Below, piece after piece: positions 8,875 to 17,533 of a stretch of 64,000 nt of DNA. The notes beneath the pieces were generated by a model. It worked only from the letters and a program-made list of their open reading frames with translations. It did not search any database and had not been told where the DNA came from. Position 1 is the stretch's first letter. The number at the start of each line of letters is the position of its first letter. Position numbers and translations under genes: made by a program. Source of the DNA: Edaphobacter sp. 4G125 (GTDB taxonomy: Bacteria > Acidobacteriota > Terriglobia > Terriglobales > Acidobacteriaceae); the NCBI RefSeq assembly GCF_014274685.1, contig NZ_CP060393.1, positions 1,795,501 through 1,859,500 of the forward strand. The letters are read 5' to 3'.

Positions 8875-9795
8875 CTAGCGGCGAAGCCAGATGGTTTCGA
8901 TCTGGTGGTCAGAGCCTTTGTTCAGGATCAGGTCGGCACGCTGACGAGTGGGCTGGATGTTTTCGACCAGATTAGGCAGGTTAATCTCGCGCCAGATGGA
9001 CTGTGCGGTCTGAATGGCTTCTTCGCGGTCCAGCGTGCGGTAGCGATAGAAGTAAGAGGCGGGGTTCTGGAAGGCGGTTCGTTGAAGCGCGAGGAAGCGC
9101 TCGACGTACCAGCGCTCGAGGTCGTCCTTATCGGCTTCAAGGAAGATGGAGAAGTCGAAGTAGTCAGATGCGATGACCGTAGCGCGGGGAGGAGCCTGGA
9201 GGACGTTGAGCCCTTCGAAGATCAGGACATCGGGCTTACGGACGGTTTGTTTCTGGTCGGGGAGGATGTCGTAGCTCAGGTGCGAGTAGACCGGGGCCTC
9301 GATGACGTCTTCACCGGATTTGACGGCGTGAAGAAAGCTAAGCAGACGGGGAAGGTCGTAGCTTTCGGGGAAGCCCTTGCGGCGCATCAGACCTTTTTCT
9401 TGCAGGATGGCATTCGGGTAAAGAAAGCCATCGGTGGTAATGAGCGCGACGTTGGGTTGACAGGGCCAGCGAGAGAGCAGCGCTTGTAGAGTGCGAGCGA
9501 AGGTGCTTTTGCCGACGGAGACACTTCCGCTGATCGCGATCACGAAAGGGGAACGCTCGTTTTTCCTCCCCACGAATGCATTTTGCAGGGCAAGCAGTTG
9601 TTGATCGGCTTCGAAACGGAGCTTGAGGAGGCTGGAGATTGGAAGGTAGGTCTTGGCTACCTCAGCCAGAGAGAGGCGATCACAAAGACCTCTCAGTGCG
9701 GCGATATCTTCATCGGTGAGAGGAAGAGGAGTATTGGGGCTGAGGGCGGCCCACTGCTGCCGGGTGAAACGTCGGAACGGACTGGATACGGTCAT
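8875..9795 (-). CDS. coaA: Type I pantothenate kinase
   Basis: First step of coenzyme A synthesis: ATP-dependent phosphorylation of pantothenate. The P-loop is GSVSVGKST at residues 90-98. Other CoaA features are 'TTDGFLYPN' after the P-loop, '[10 protein letters not shown]', and the C-terminal '[10 protein letters not shown]' region that lines the pantothenate pocket. The length of 306 residues matches type I enzymes (about 310-320), which are feedback-inhibited by CoA in characterised members. Single gene, with repeats on both sides (8814-8868 and 9894-9993). Confidence 0.95.
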   Translation of the reverse strand: MTVSSPFRRFTRQQWAALSPNTPLPLTDEDIAALRGLCDRLSLAEVAKTYLPISSLLKLRFEADQQLLALQNAFVGRKNERSPFVIAISGSVSVGKSTFARTLQALLSRWPCQPNVALITTDGFLYPNAILQEKGLMRRKGFPESYDLPRLLSFLHAVKSGEDVIEAPVYSHLSYDILPDQKQTVRKPDVLIFEGLNVLQAPPRATVIASDYFDFSIFLEADKDDLERWYVERFLALQRTAFQNPASYFYRYRTLDREEAIQTAQSIWREINLPNLVENIQPTRQRADLILNKGSDHQIETIWLRR

Positions 9796-9893
9796 GCAGT
9801 GTCGATTTTATTTCCTTGATGTGCTGTTACTGAAGTTCGTGCGGATATAGGGAGATCGACTGCGGATGTTGTTTATGTAAGTCACTTTAAATT

Positions 9894-9935
9894 CGGGGAT
9901 TTCTCCACTCCGCTGCGCTTCGGTCGAAATGACAC
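9894..9935 (+). repeat. Dispersed repeat family 2, copy 1
   Basis: Pattern 'GGGGATTTCTCCACT...CTTCGGTCGAAATGACAC'. Other copies are at 13248-13300 and 25842-25896. It is followed after 16 nt by a family 1 copy, as at 13248-13385. Confidence 0.75.
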
Positions 9936-9951
9936 GGTGGGGTGGATTTAA

Positions 9952-9993
9952 CCGCAGATCCTTCGACTCGCTACGCTCGCTCAGGATGACACT
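9952..9993 (+). repeat. Dispersed repeat family 1, copy 2
   Basis: 'CCGCAGATCCTTCGACT' then 'CGCTACGCTCGCTCAGGAT' then GACACT. This is the shortest and cleanest copy, with a core that folds through CGACTCG/CGCTCG-type pairing. It lies in the spacer between coaA and the ABC ATPase gene. Confidence 0.78.
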
Positions 9994-10027
9994 GCATTGT
10001 GAGGTCACCGGCAATGATCCGAATTAC

Positions 10028-10789
10028 TTATCGATCGATACGGCCGAGAGAGACTACGGGGCCGCTGACCGGATGGCAGAAGACCTTGCCGTGGCTGAGG
10101 GCGATCTTTCTTTGCGCCAGGGCGGCCATTTCGGGGTCGTGGGTGACCATGACAATGGTGTGGCCCTGGGCATGGAGGTTCTGGAGAAGCTCAGCCACAA
10201 TCTTCTGATTGGCGGCGTCAAGATTGCCTGTAGGTTCGTCGGCGAGGAGGATCGGCGGGTTGTTGATGAGTGCCCGGGCGATGCAGACGCGCTGTTGCTC
10301 TCCGCCGGAGAGCTCGCTGGGGAGATGCTCGGCGCGATGACCGAGGCCGACGCGTTCGAGGGATGCACGAGCCTCCTTTTCATCAGTCATGGAGTGAAAG
10401 TATTGCGCGAGCATTATGTTCTCAAGCGCTGATAAATAAGGAATTAAATGGAATTGCTGAAAAATGAATCCGATCTTGTCGGCGCGGAAGCGATCCAGCT
10501 CGGTCGCGGACATTGTGACGACGTCGACGCCGTCGATGTGGAGCTCACCGGAGGTGGGGTGATCGAGGCAGCCGATCAGGTTGACCAGGGTGCTCTTGCC
10601 GGAACCGGAAGGGCCGGTGATGGCAACCCACTCACCAGCCACGATGGCGAAGGAGGCGTGATCGAGCGCGCGGACGACTCCGGCGTGGCCGGCGTACTCC
10701 CGGGTGACTGCATTGAGCGAGATGACGGCGCAGTCGGGGCGCGTCTCCAGATCGATCAGGTTTTCCATGGCCAGACTCTTTTTTACCAT
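10028..10789 (-). CDS. ABC transporter ATP-binding protein, LolD/MacB-like
   Basis: ATPase subunit for the two FtsX-type permeases encoded immediately upstream. Walker [10 protein letters not shown] (about residues 59-67), Q-loop '[17 protein letters not shown]', signature LSGGEQQ, Walker B 'PPILLADEP' and the switch His in 'MVTHDPE' are all intact. The start ATG at 10789 is preceded by GGGGAG, which overlaps the stop of the permease gene (10796), giving a 6-nt gap and tight coupling. Together with the FTR1-DUF2318 gene further upstream, this resembles the ATPase of the Ftr1-associated FtsX/ATPase modules known from Campylobacter and E. coli fetMP loci. Substrate is inferred, not seen. Confidence 0.88.
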   Translation of the reverse strand: MVKKSLAMENLIDLETRPDCAVISLNAVTREYAGHAGVVRALDHASFAIVAGEWVAITGPSGSGKSTLVNLIGCLDHPTSGELHIDGVDVVTMSATELDRFRADKIGFIFQQFHLIPYLSALENIMLAQYFHSMTDEKEARASLERVGLGHRAEHLPSELSGGEQQRVCIARALINNPPILLADEPTGNLDAANQKIVAELLQNLHAQGHTIVMVTHDPEMAALAQRKIALSHGKVFCHPVSGPVVSLGRIDR

Positions 10790-10795
10790 TTTTAG

Positions 10796-11902
10796 TTACT
10801 CCCCTTTCAGCAGCGCGGCGGGTTCGAGAGAACGCAGGACGCGGACAGGAAACAAGGCTGCAAGCGCGGCGATGAGGAGGTTGAGCAGCAGGACAAGGGG
10901 GAGCACGCTGATGCGTGGCAGAGTCGCCGTATGGAAGTTGAGCTGGCTGATGATCCATGCGGCAGCAGAGCCGAGGATGTATCCGGCGGCGACTCCGGCG
11001 AGCGCGAGCGCGACGGCTTCTAACAGGAAGATCGCCATGAGGGTGGTCTGGGAGCCGCCAAGCGCCTTCATCAGGGCGAAGTCGCGGCGGCGTTCGAGGA
11101 CGCTTGCGGAGAGGGTTGCCAGGACGCTTACGGCGACGGTGAGGGCGATCAGCAGGACGGCTCCGTACATGAGGGCGTGAGTCTTGTCGACGATACGGGA
11201 CTCACCTTCGACGAGCTGTCGGACGGGCTCGACCTTCATGCCGGGCAGAGCTTTCTGGATGCGGGCGAGAGCGGATTCGACCTGTGCAGCTCCGCCGGGG
11301 ACCTGGACTTCGATGACGCTTGGTTGTGCTCCCGTCCATTGGGTGAAGGCGGTCATCGGGATGTAGATGCGGTTGTCTTCGTCACCGCCGGTGTGAAGTC
11401 GGCCTGCACCTTTCAGTGTGATTGGGTGACCGGAGAAGGTGAGCTGTACATTGCGTTCGTCGGCAACGAATTGGGCAGCGCGTTGACCGAGGAGGGCAGC
11501 GTTTGCGTCAGAAGATGCGGGCCAAGCATCGACCTGCCACCAGGAGTTGAGCTTGTGGGCTGCGTCGAAGTCGGTTCCGGCTACGACGACAGGAGTTCCA
11601 CGATCGGTGGTTGCGACGGCGTAGCCGAACTCTGCGGCCTGAGCGTCAAGACCTACTGCGGAGCGAACCTGAGCGAGAGCGTCTTCGGGAAGGTGCGTCT
11701 CTTCGGGAGCGGTGATGACGATGTTGGCTCCGAAGCTGCGGAACTCGTGATGCAGCTTGGCATCGAGATCGGCGTAGAGAGTGAGCAGGGCCGTTGCAAC
11801 TGCCGCAGAAACGGTGAGGGCGATCAGCGCGGAGAGACTGCGAGTGCCACGGTGCAGTAGAGAACGGCGAAGAATGGAAGTGATGCTGATGCGGCGGCTC
11901 AT
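10796..11902 (-). CDS. FtsX/MacB-type ABC permease (second subunit)
   Basis: 368 residues from the ATG at 11902, which overlaps the stop of the preceding permease by 4 nt (ATGA). A longer frame exists upstream but is only the shadow of the neighbouring gene. N-terminal membrane segment (about residues 21-45, LSALIALTVSAAVATALLTLYADL), a MacB-like extracytoplasmic domain (about 45-235), and three C-terminal membrane segments in the FtsX fold ('VLLIALTVAVSVLATLSASVLERRRDFALMKALG'). This topology is used for mechanotransmission rather than classical import. Partner of the 11899-13200 product and of the ATPase at 10028-10789. Confidence 0.85.
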   Translation of the reverse strand: MSRRISITSILRRSLLHRGTRSLSALIALTVSAAVATALLTLYADLDAKLHHEFRSFGANIVITAPEETHLPEDALAQVRSAVGLDAQAAEFGYAVATTDRGTPVVVAGTDFDAAHKLNSWWQVDAWPASSDANAALLGQRAAQFVADERNVQLTFSGHPITLKGAGRLHTGGDEDNRIYIPMTAFTQWTGAQPSVIEVQVPGGAAQVESALARIQKALPGMKVEPVRQLVEGESRIVDKTHALMYGAVLLIALTVAVSVLATLSASVLERRRDFALMKALGGSQTTLMAIFLLEAVALALAGVAAGYILGSAAAWIISQLNFHTATLPRISVLPLVLLLNLLIAALAALFPVRVLRSLEPAALLKGE

Positions 11903-13200
11903 GCTCCGGCCCTCAGGATGGTGGAGGGATCGGTGGTCAAGGCGCGCCGGATCGCTGGAGTGCTGCCTGCGAGCGCCACGGTGAGCGCGAGCGCGATGAC
12001 AACGGGGAAGAGAACAGGAATCAGCAGGGAACCAGCAGAGGCTGAGGCTGTGGCGAAGATGCGCGCACCAAGCCATGCAGCGAGGCCGGAGCCGGCGAGG
12101 TATCCCAGGCCGCCAGCGAAGATGGCGAGCAAGCCGGTTTCCGCATAGAAGAGCAGGGCAACGGTGGTCTTGCTGGCTCCCAGGGAACGCATGAGGCCGA
12201 TCTCGGCCTGACGCTCGAGGATGGCGGTGGCCATGGCAGCGCTCACGGCGAAGCCAGCAGCCAGCAGGGCCGCAGCACTGATGAGCCACATGAGTCCGCT
12301 GATGCGCTTGAGCACGTTGCCCTCGCTCTGCTCGACGCGGCGAATCTGCTCGGCGCGGCTTCCAGGGATGGCTTCACGGATCTGGTAAGCAATGGAGTTG
12401 GCGTAAGGACGGCAGTACCAGATCTCGCGCAGCTTGGGCGAGAGGGAATCGGGATCTTTGCGGGCGAAAGCATCCTCAGGTTTGGTGCGGGCGGAGACTT
12501 CGACGCGCGAGACGGCATCGGGGGTTCCGGCGATCTGCTGTGCGGCATTGAGAGGAAGCAGAAGCCGATTGTCTGTGGAGTCTCCGGTAGAGACGATGCC
12601 GGTGATATGGAGAGTCTGTGAGGCAGTCTGGACGGAATCGCCGGTCTTGAGGTTCAGATGCGAAGCAAGAGAAGAGCCGACGACGGCCTCGGTACTCTGA
12701 GGTGTCGTGGCTTGCTCGCGAGGCCATGCGCCTTCGAGCTTCCAGAGGGGATGAAGGGCAGGGGCGCCGGTCATGAGCGCTGTTCCTCCTCCGCTACTCA
12801 GTGAATGATCGAACCACAAGCCGGTGGCGTTGGCGTCGACTGCTGCTCCGGCTGCGGTTTTGCCGATGATGTGGACTGGTAACTCAGGGCTGACGCCGGT
12901 GATGTTGTTGGCCCAGAAGATTCCACGCAGCTTTTTGAGGTCGGACTCTTTGAGGTAGGCACCGCCGGAGACCGGCTTTACGTCGACTCCGCCGACCTTG
13001 ACTTCAAGTTGATCGGCGGCAGGATGGACGATGATGTTTGCGCCATAGACGGCGAGCTCCTGATGGATGCGATCTCCGATGGTAGTCGCGAGCGCGAGCA
13101 TGGCGGTGACGGCGGTGGTACCGAGCAGAATCGCCAGACCGGCAAGCAGCTTGCGCCGTCGCTGGCGGCGGAAGGATTCGAGGAGGAGACGGAGGAACAT
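11899..13200 (-). CDS. FtsX/MacB-type ABC permease (first subunit)
   Basis: 433 residues with the same architecture as the next gene: N-terminal membrane segment (about residues 19-42), large periplasmic MacB-like domain (about 45-300), then three membrane helices with 'ILERQAEIGLMRSLGASKTTVALLFYAETG'. A strong ribosome binding site (AGGAGG, 7 nt from the ATG) precedes it. It starts the translationally coupled set permease-permease-ATPase. The FTR1-DUF2318 gene lies 232 nt upstream on the same strand, separated by two dispersed repeats, so cotranscription with it is plausible but not certain. Confidence 0.85.
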   Translation of the reverse strand: MFLRLLLESFRRQRRRKLLAGLAILLGTTAVTAMLALATTIGDRIHQELAVYGANIIVHPAADQLEVKVGGVDVKPVSGGAYLKESDLKKLRGIFWANNITGVSPELPVHIIGKTAAGAAVDANATGLWFDHSLSSGGGTALMTGAPALHPLWKLEGAWPREQATTPQSTEAVVGSSLASHLNLKTGDSVQTASQTLHITGIVSTGDSTDNRLLLPLNAAQQIAGTPDAVSRVEVSARTKPEDAFARKDPDSLSPKLREIWYCRPYANSIAYQIREAIPGSRAEQIRRVEQSEGNVLKRISGLMWLISAAALLAAGFAVSAAMATAILERQAEIGLMRSLGASKTTVALLFYAETGLLAIFAGGLGYLAGSGLAAWLGARIFATASASAGSLLIPVLFPVVIALALTVALAGSTPAIRRALTTDPSTILRAGA

Positions 13201-13247
13201 CAGCGAACCTCCTGATTAAATAGCCGGGAGGGGCCTGAGGTAGAGAA

Positions 13248-13300
13248 GCGGATTTCTCCACTACGGTGGCAAAGTGCGCCACCTTCGGTCGAAATGACAA
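13248..13300 (+). repeat. Dispersed repeat family 2, copy 2
   Basis: 'GATTTCTCCACTACGGTGG' ... 'CCTTCGGTCGAAATGACA', with an enlarged centre that forms its own inverted pair (GGTGGC / GCCACC). It is followed after 18 nt by a family 1 copy. It lies between the FTR1 gene and the first permease. Confidence 0.72.
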
Positions 13301-13318
13301 GGTCTTTGCTGGAGGGAA

Positions 13319-13385
13319 ACCGCAGATCCTTCGACTTCCTCTTCGACTCGCTGTGCTCGCTCAGAGTCCGCTCAGGATGACACTT
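13319..13385 (+). repeat. Dispersed repeat family 1, copy 3 (expanded)
   Basis: 'ACCGCAGATCCTTCGACTT' ... 'CCGCTCAGGATGACACTTT' with an internal duplication of the core (a second TTCGACTCGCTGTGCTCGCTCAGAG inside). The longest copy in the window; the nested duplication suggests growth by slippage or local copying. Confidence 0.72.
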
Positions 13386-13432
13386 TATAAACAACTCAAT
13401 CGGCCACGGTTTAGATAATGAGATCGGCATAG

Positions 13433-14707
13433 CTAGCGCTCGAAGACCGGAACCAGCGTCTTGAGGTCAGCGGCCTGAATGGTGACCTGTCCGCCTGCGA
13501 TGCTGCTTTTTAGGGGAATGGGGTTACAGCCGCCTTCCATGCCCATGGACGAAGGATTGAGCGGAGACGCGCACATCTTGCAGGTGATTCCCTGGCTACC
13601 GATGTAGAAGCCGACTGGGCCGCAGATATGACAGGCGTCGCCGACAGAGACGATGTTACCGTCGGGCTTCTTGAAGAGAAGGAACCGGACTTCGACGCTT
13701 CCGCCTTTGCCGTCCTCGACGTTGACGCCGTAGCGGTGAAGCTGGCTGTCGTTGATCTGGGACGCGGGTACGGTGACCTGGCTACCGACGAGAGTGACGG
13801 CAGTGGTGGGCGAGAGAGCGGTTGTGCTCTTGGCGTATATGAACTCGGCGGTCGAGAGGAAGATGAAGAGGAAGCTGGTGGCGACGACGGCGGTCATCCA
13901 CATTTTTTCGCGGCGCTGGGTCCACTCGGCACGACGGCGGTCTGCAGGAGTGGCATCGGCGGGCAACGAAACGGGAGCGCGGCGGCGATACTCCATCAGG
14001 ATCATGAGTCCGGCGAGCGCCATCATGGTGACGAAGAAGAAGAGATCGTTACGGACGATGGGGCCGATGAGCCGCATTTCGGCCTGGCTGGAAGGAAGGA
14101 CACCATTTTCACTGAGCTCGTGCAGTCCGCTAACGATCAGCTGGAAGGCAACGAAGTAGAGGATGACGGTGGTGACGCGGAAGAAGCGCTGCAGGTTGAT
14201 CTTGACGCTGCCGCGGATGAAGAGAACACCGAAGACGACGGCAACAGCGACTCCAAGCAGGGTGCCGATAAAGCTCAACAACTCGGTGGAGTTGAGGGTG
14301 ACGGCGGAGAGGATCAGGACAGTTTCGACGCCTTCGCGGAGAACGAGGAGAAAGACAAAGAGGAAGAGGCCGAGCTTCGAGACGCCTTTTTCGGAGGTGT
14401 ATTGTGCGACCCTTTGTTCGATGTCGCCGCGCATACTTCGGGCCGTCTTGTGCATGAACCAGATCATGCTGATGACGAAGACAGCGGCGACCAGCATGAC
14501 CCAGCCTTCGAAGATGTCGCTGTTGATCTGCATCCGAGCGATGATGATGGCACCGGCGACACTGGCGGCGAGGGCGGCCCCAAGGGCCCAGAAGACGGTC
14601 CGTTTCAGCTCGGAGCGGCCGATCTTGGTCAGGTAGGCGAAGACAATCCCGACGATCAGCGCAGCTTCCACGCCTTCGCGGAGAGTGATGATAAATGCCT
14701 GCAACAT
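13433..14707 (-). CDS. FTR1-family iron permease fused to a DUF2318 Fe-S domain
   Basis: High-affinity iron uptake permease. Both iron-binding REGVE motifs are present (residues 10-14 and 124-128), each in a membrane helix; seven or eight helices cover residues 1-300. After a helix at about 275-295, a C-terminal extracytoplasmic domain carries five Cys: C359-x2-C362 (CHIC), C376-x2-C379 (CKMC) and C394 (EGGC), the DUF2318 pattern predicted to bind metal or an Fe-S centre. I chose the ATG at 14707 (424 residues) over the GTG at 14737, because FTR1 proteins start close to 'MLQAFIITLREG' and GGGAG sits upstream. Elsewhere DUF2318 is often a separate gene next to Ftr1, P19/FetP, two FtsX permeases and an ATPase; here it is fused and no P19 gene is seen. 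Confidence 0.88.
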   Translation of the reverse strand: MLQAFIITLREGVEAALIVGIVFAYLTKIGRSELKRTVFWALGAALAASVAGAIIIARMQINSDIFEGWVMLVAAVFVISMIWFMHKTARSMRGDIEQRVAQYTSEKGVSKLGLFLFVFLLVLREGVETVLILSAVTLNSTELLSFIGTLLGVAVAVVFGVLFIRGSVKINLQRFFRVTTVILYFVAFQLIVSGLHELSENGVLPSSQAEMRLIGPIVRNDLFFFVTMMALAGLMILMEYRRRAPVSLPADATPADRRRAEWTQRREKMWMTAVVATSFLFIFLSTAEFIYAKSTTALSPTTAVTLVGSQVTVPASQINDSQLHRYGVNVEDGKGGSVEVRFLLFKKPDGNIVSVGDACHICGPVGFYIGSQGITCKMCASPLNPSSMGMEGGCNPIPLKSSIAGGQVTIQAADLKTLVPVFER

Positions 14708-15049
14708 AAGGTGGTTCTCTCCCTCAAAAGGGTCCACCGAAAAGCACTCCGATGCGAACCCCTGCCCGTACGCAAAGCGATTGGAATGATTCGCCTAGCT
14801 CAATAACCAGTCTAATGAGGACTAATTTGGTCGTCAATCGGGGAATGGTGAGGACACTGGAGTTTGAGGTTGAAATATTTTTTTCGTCAGTCAAAGATAA
14901 TGAAAATAAACCTTTTGACGGAGAGGGCAATCCTGGCTTTGGCTGGGGTGGCGGTTTTGAAACCGCAGGCCACTTCAAACATCTATTATTGTAAAGATTG
15001 CTCGGCCAGCTTGGGTGGCAATCGCAGAGCACTCTTGGGAGGAAAGTAA
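14708..15049. other. Divergent regulatory region between FTR1 gene and trxA
   Basis: A 342-nt spacer that must hold promoters in both directions. It contains the imperfect 13-bp palindrome GACTAATTTGGTC (14820-14832, one central and two mismatched positions), preceded by TCTAATGAG, an AT-rich tract (14868-14915), and a 16-bp inverted repeat GCGGTTT-TG-AAACCGC (14951-14966). A -10-like TATTAT (14984-14989) is placed to serve trxA. No Fur box matching the classical consensus was recognised. Confidence 0.45.
14951..14966. promoter_or_regulatory. Inverted repeat upstream of trxA
   Basis: Perfect 7-bp arms GCGGTTT / AAACCGC with a 2-nt centre, just where a -35 element would lie for the TATTAT at 14984-14989. 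Possible operator for trxA; it could equally be a chance palindrome. Confidence 0.35.
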
Positions 15050-15382
15050 ATGGCAGGACAGTTTGTAACCGAAGTTAACGACGCGAATTTTGAGAAGGAT
15101 GTCCTTCAATCGGAGCAGCCAGTTTTGGTGGATTTTTGGGCGGCCTGGTGTGGTCCGTGTCGCGCACTTGCTCCCGTCGTTGATGAGGTTGCCAGCCATT
15201 ATCAGGGCAAACTCAAGGTCATGAAGATGGACGTGGATGCGAACACCGCAACGCCGATGCGTTATGGAATTCGTGGAATTCCTGCGCTGCTGATCTTCAA
15301 AGGCGGCCAGGTTGCCGATCAGATTGTCGGTTATGTGCCGAAGGACACGATCGATAAGTCTGTCAGCAAGGTGATCGCTTAA
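15050..15382 (+). CDS. trxA: Thioredoxin
   Basis: General disulfide reductase. The active site WCGPC is at residues 33-37, the buried Asp at residue 28 (VDFW) and the cis-Pro at 'RGIPALLIFKGG'. The length of 110 residues and absence of a signal peptide fit a cytoplasmic TrxA. GGGAGG lies 8 nt before the ATG. Followed by a very strong terminator. It is divergent from the FTR1 gene; thioredoxin-like genes occur in some Ftr1 loci, but here a plain housekeeping role is as likely. Confidence 0.96.
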   Translation: MAGQFVTEVNDANFEKDVLQSEQPVLVDFWAAWCGPCRALAPVVDEVASHYQGKLKVMKMDVDANTATPMRYGIRGIPALLIFKGGQVADQIVGYVPKDTIDKSVSKVIA

Positions 15383-15408
15383 GAGAATTAAGTTTCTGCA
15401 GAAAACGA

Positions 15409-15450
15409 AGCGGCCCGGCACTGAACCAGGTGCCGGGCCGCTCTTTTTTT
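15409..15450 (+). terminator. Strong intrinsic terminator of trxA
   Basis: Perfect 13-bp GC-rich stem (AGCGGCCCGGCAC, 15409-15421, with GTGCCGGGCCGCT, 15430-15442), 8-nt loop, then CTTTTTTTG. Confidence 0.95.
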
Positions 15451-15464
15451 GTTTAACCAGGAGC

Positions 15465-15986
15465 TTATCGCTGACCGATTAGGACCAGATTGTTCGGTGC
15501 GATGCGACAGCTTTCTCCTTTGGAGATGTTCCACTTCGACCCGTCAGCATACTCGATGGATTGCAATTCGATTGAGCTTACGGTTGCGAACGAGCGCGCT
15601 ACGAAATCGATTGTAGTTTTACCGTTTCCCGAGAGATTCAACTTCAGGTCGAAGACCTTTTTCATCTGCGGAGTATTTGTGCTTCCCGCAGGGAGGATTC
15701 GTGTGGAGGCATCATAGCCTCGAACCAGAAGTGAAGCTCCAACTATATCTTTCGCTCGATGGTTGTCCCATTGGAGTTCCAGCGGTAGTGTCGCCGTCGC
15801 AGGCCGGTCCTTGATCTGAACGATAGAGCCCGCACCCCGATGTTGTGCGAATAGCCCGACTGGGCAGCTTGCTTCCATGATCTGGGGAACGGATATGGCT
15901 ACAACCGATTGACTGGCAGCAACCTGCGGAAAGGCAGGATATGAGCTGAGGAGAAACGCGAGAGAGAGGGTTGAGACACGATTCAT
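15465..15986 (-). CDS. Secreted protein of unknown function
   Basis: 173 residues starting after a good ribosome binding site (GGGAGG, 6 nt before the ATG). Signal peptide at residues 1-24 (LSLAFLLSSYPAFPQVAA). The mature part is predicted beta-rich ('PLELQWDNHRAKDIVGASLLVRGYD') with two Cys (in EASCPVG and GESCRIA) that could form a disulfide. No family recognised; the pattern is that of small exported proteins common in Acidobacteriota. Single gene, converging with trxA. Confidence 0.65.
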   Translation of the reverse strand: MNRVSTLSLAFLLSSYPAFPQVAASQSVVAISVPQIMEASCPVGLFAQHRGAGSIVQIKDRPATATLPLELQWDNHRAKDIVGASLLVRGYDASTRILPAGSTNTPQMKKVFDLKLNLSGNGKTTIDFVARSFATVSSIELQSIEYADGSKWNISKGESCRIAPNNLVLIGQR

Positions 15987-16132
15987 GGTGGACCTCCCAG
16001 TCGCAGAAGTTTAGCGCATTCGATAACTTTTCTGCGAGTTCACTATACGGTGGCTAGAGTCATCTGCAATCCATAACTGGGATTTCAAATTCTCCTAAGC
16101 GCTTCTCGGCATGGAGATTACACTGGTCATTA

Positions 16133-17533
16133 ATGCTGGAATGGATCCTTTTTCGCGTCATCCTGGTGGCCTTTTTCATTCTGGCCAGCAGCTTCTTTGT
16201 CGCGGCCGAGTTCGCGCTGGTCAGTGTTCGGGAGACCCGCATCCAGCAACTGATCGCTCATGGGCGGCCGGGAGCGCGGACGGCGCTCAAGCTCAAGCAT
16301 TCGATCGATGAGTTTCTCTCCGCTGCTCAACTTGGGGTGACCGTTGCCGGCCTCGCTCTCGGTTGGATTGGCGAGCCGGTGGTTGCCGATATTCTTCTGC
16401 GTCTGACCGCAGACTGGCTGCATCGGCTTCCTCCTCACGCCACGATCTACGCGCACGGCGCGGCGGTGATCGTGGCCTTTGCCCTGATTACTTACTTCGA
16501 GGTCCTGCTGGGCGAGCTGGTTCCGAAGTCGCTGGCTCTCCAGCGCACGGAACGGATTGCCCTTGCTATCGCCGGCCCGATGGATGTTTTTATGCGCATC
16601 AGCCATCCTATCCTCAGGCTGATGAACTCGTCGGCGGCCTTCGTGCTGCGGCTTTTCCGTGCTCCGCTCAGTGGCGAAGGAGGCGTACACTCTCCCGAAG
16701 AGCTCAAGCTCATTGCGACCGCGACGCGGCGCATGGGGTTGCTACCAGTCTTTCAAGAAGAGATTATCCATCGCGCTATTGAACTGAGTCATGTGGTTGT
16801 TCGCGAGATCATGACACCTCGTGGAAAGATCTTTTCTCTTCCTGCGGACATGCCTGTCGAACAAGCCAGCGCGCGTATCGTCGAAGAGCAGCATTCGCGC
16901 ATTCCGGTCTATGATCCCGCGGGGCCGGGAACAGACAACATCAACGGAATCGTCTATTCGAAGGACGTCTCGCGTTTTATGCATCTTCGTTCGGTTGCCT
17001 TGACTCTGGGAGGCCGTGGGCAGTCTGGAATTACGCTTCGTCAGATCATGCGTCAGCCAACGGTGGTTCCGGAGACAAAGCTCGCCATCGAACTCTTACA
17101 GGAATTTCAGCGGAACCGTCGCCAGATTGCGATCGTTGTCGATGAGTTCGGGTCCACAGTTGGGCTGGTCAGCGCGGAAGATATCCTTGAGCAGCTCGTC
17201 GGTGAGCTGGACGACGAGTTCGATGTCACGCGTTCGGCGCTTTCAAGTGCGACTGGTGTGATGTCGCTGGATGGCTCGACCTCGCTTCGTGATCTCCGCA
17301 ATGAGCTTGACTGGGAGTTTCCGCGCGAAGCGGGGGTTGAGACGCTGGCGGGCTTCCTTCTTTCAGAGCTGGGTCATATCCCTGTCGCAGGCGAGAATAT
17401 CGATTACGAGGGGCGCCGTTATACCGTAACGGAGATGAACGGCCATCGCATTAGCCGCATTCATGTGGCCCCTATTGATGCCCCTATTGAGTTCGCACCT
17501 TATGAAGAAGAGAGCAGGGAAGCTACGCAATGA
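16133..17533 (+). CDS. CNNM/CorC-HlyC family CBS-domain membrane protein
   Basis: 466 residues. N-terminal DUF21/CNNM membrane domain (residues 1-190; first helix 'ILVAFFILASSFFVAAEFALVSVRETR', with the conserved FVAAEFALVS start), two CBS domains (about 210-335, 'VREIMTPRG' and 'IAIVVDEFGSTVGLVSAEDILEQLVGE') and a C-terminal CorC_HlyC FAD-like domain (about 370-450). Members are linked to Mg2+/Co2+ or Na+ efflux. The stop overlaps the next gene by 4 nt (ATGA at 17530-17533), an unusual partner. The ribosome binding site is poor (GGAG 15 nt upstream). Confidence 0.88.
   Translation: MLEWILFRVILVAFFILASSFFVAAEFALVSVRETRIQQLIAHGRPGARTALKLKHSIDEFLSAAQLGVTVAGLALGWIGEPVVADILLRLTADWLHRLPPHATIYAHGAAVIVAFALITYFEVLLGELVPKSLALQRTERIALAIAGPMDVFMRISHPILRLMNSSAAFVLRLFRAPLSGEGGVHSPEELKLIATATRRMGLLPVFQEEIIHRAIELSHVVVREIMTPRGKIFSLPADMPVEQASARIVEEQHSRIPVYDPAGPGTDNINGIVYSKDVSRFMHLRSVALTLGGRGQSGITLRQIMRQPTVVPETKLAIELLQEFQRNRRQIAIVVDEFGSTVGLVSAEDILEQLVGELDDEFDVTRSALSSATGVMSLDGSTSLRDLRNELDWEFPREAGVETLAGFLLSELGHIPVAGENIDYEGRRYTVTEMNGHRISRIHVAPIDAPIEFAPYEEESREATQ

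Noticed and set aside
11902..12289. Longer N-terminus for the second FtsX permease.
   Set aside because: The extra residues are a frame shadow of the upstream permease; the ATGA overlap at 11899-11902 fixes the start.
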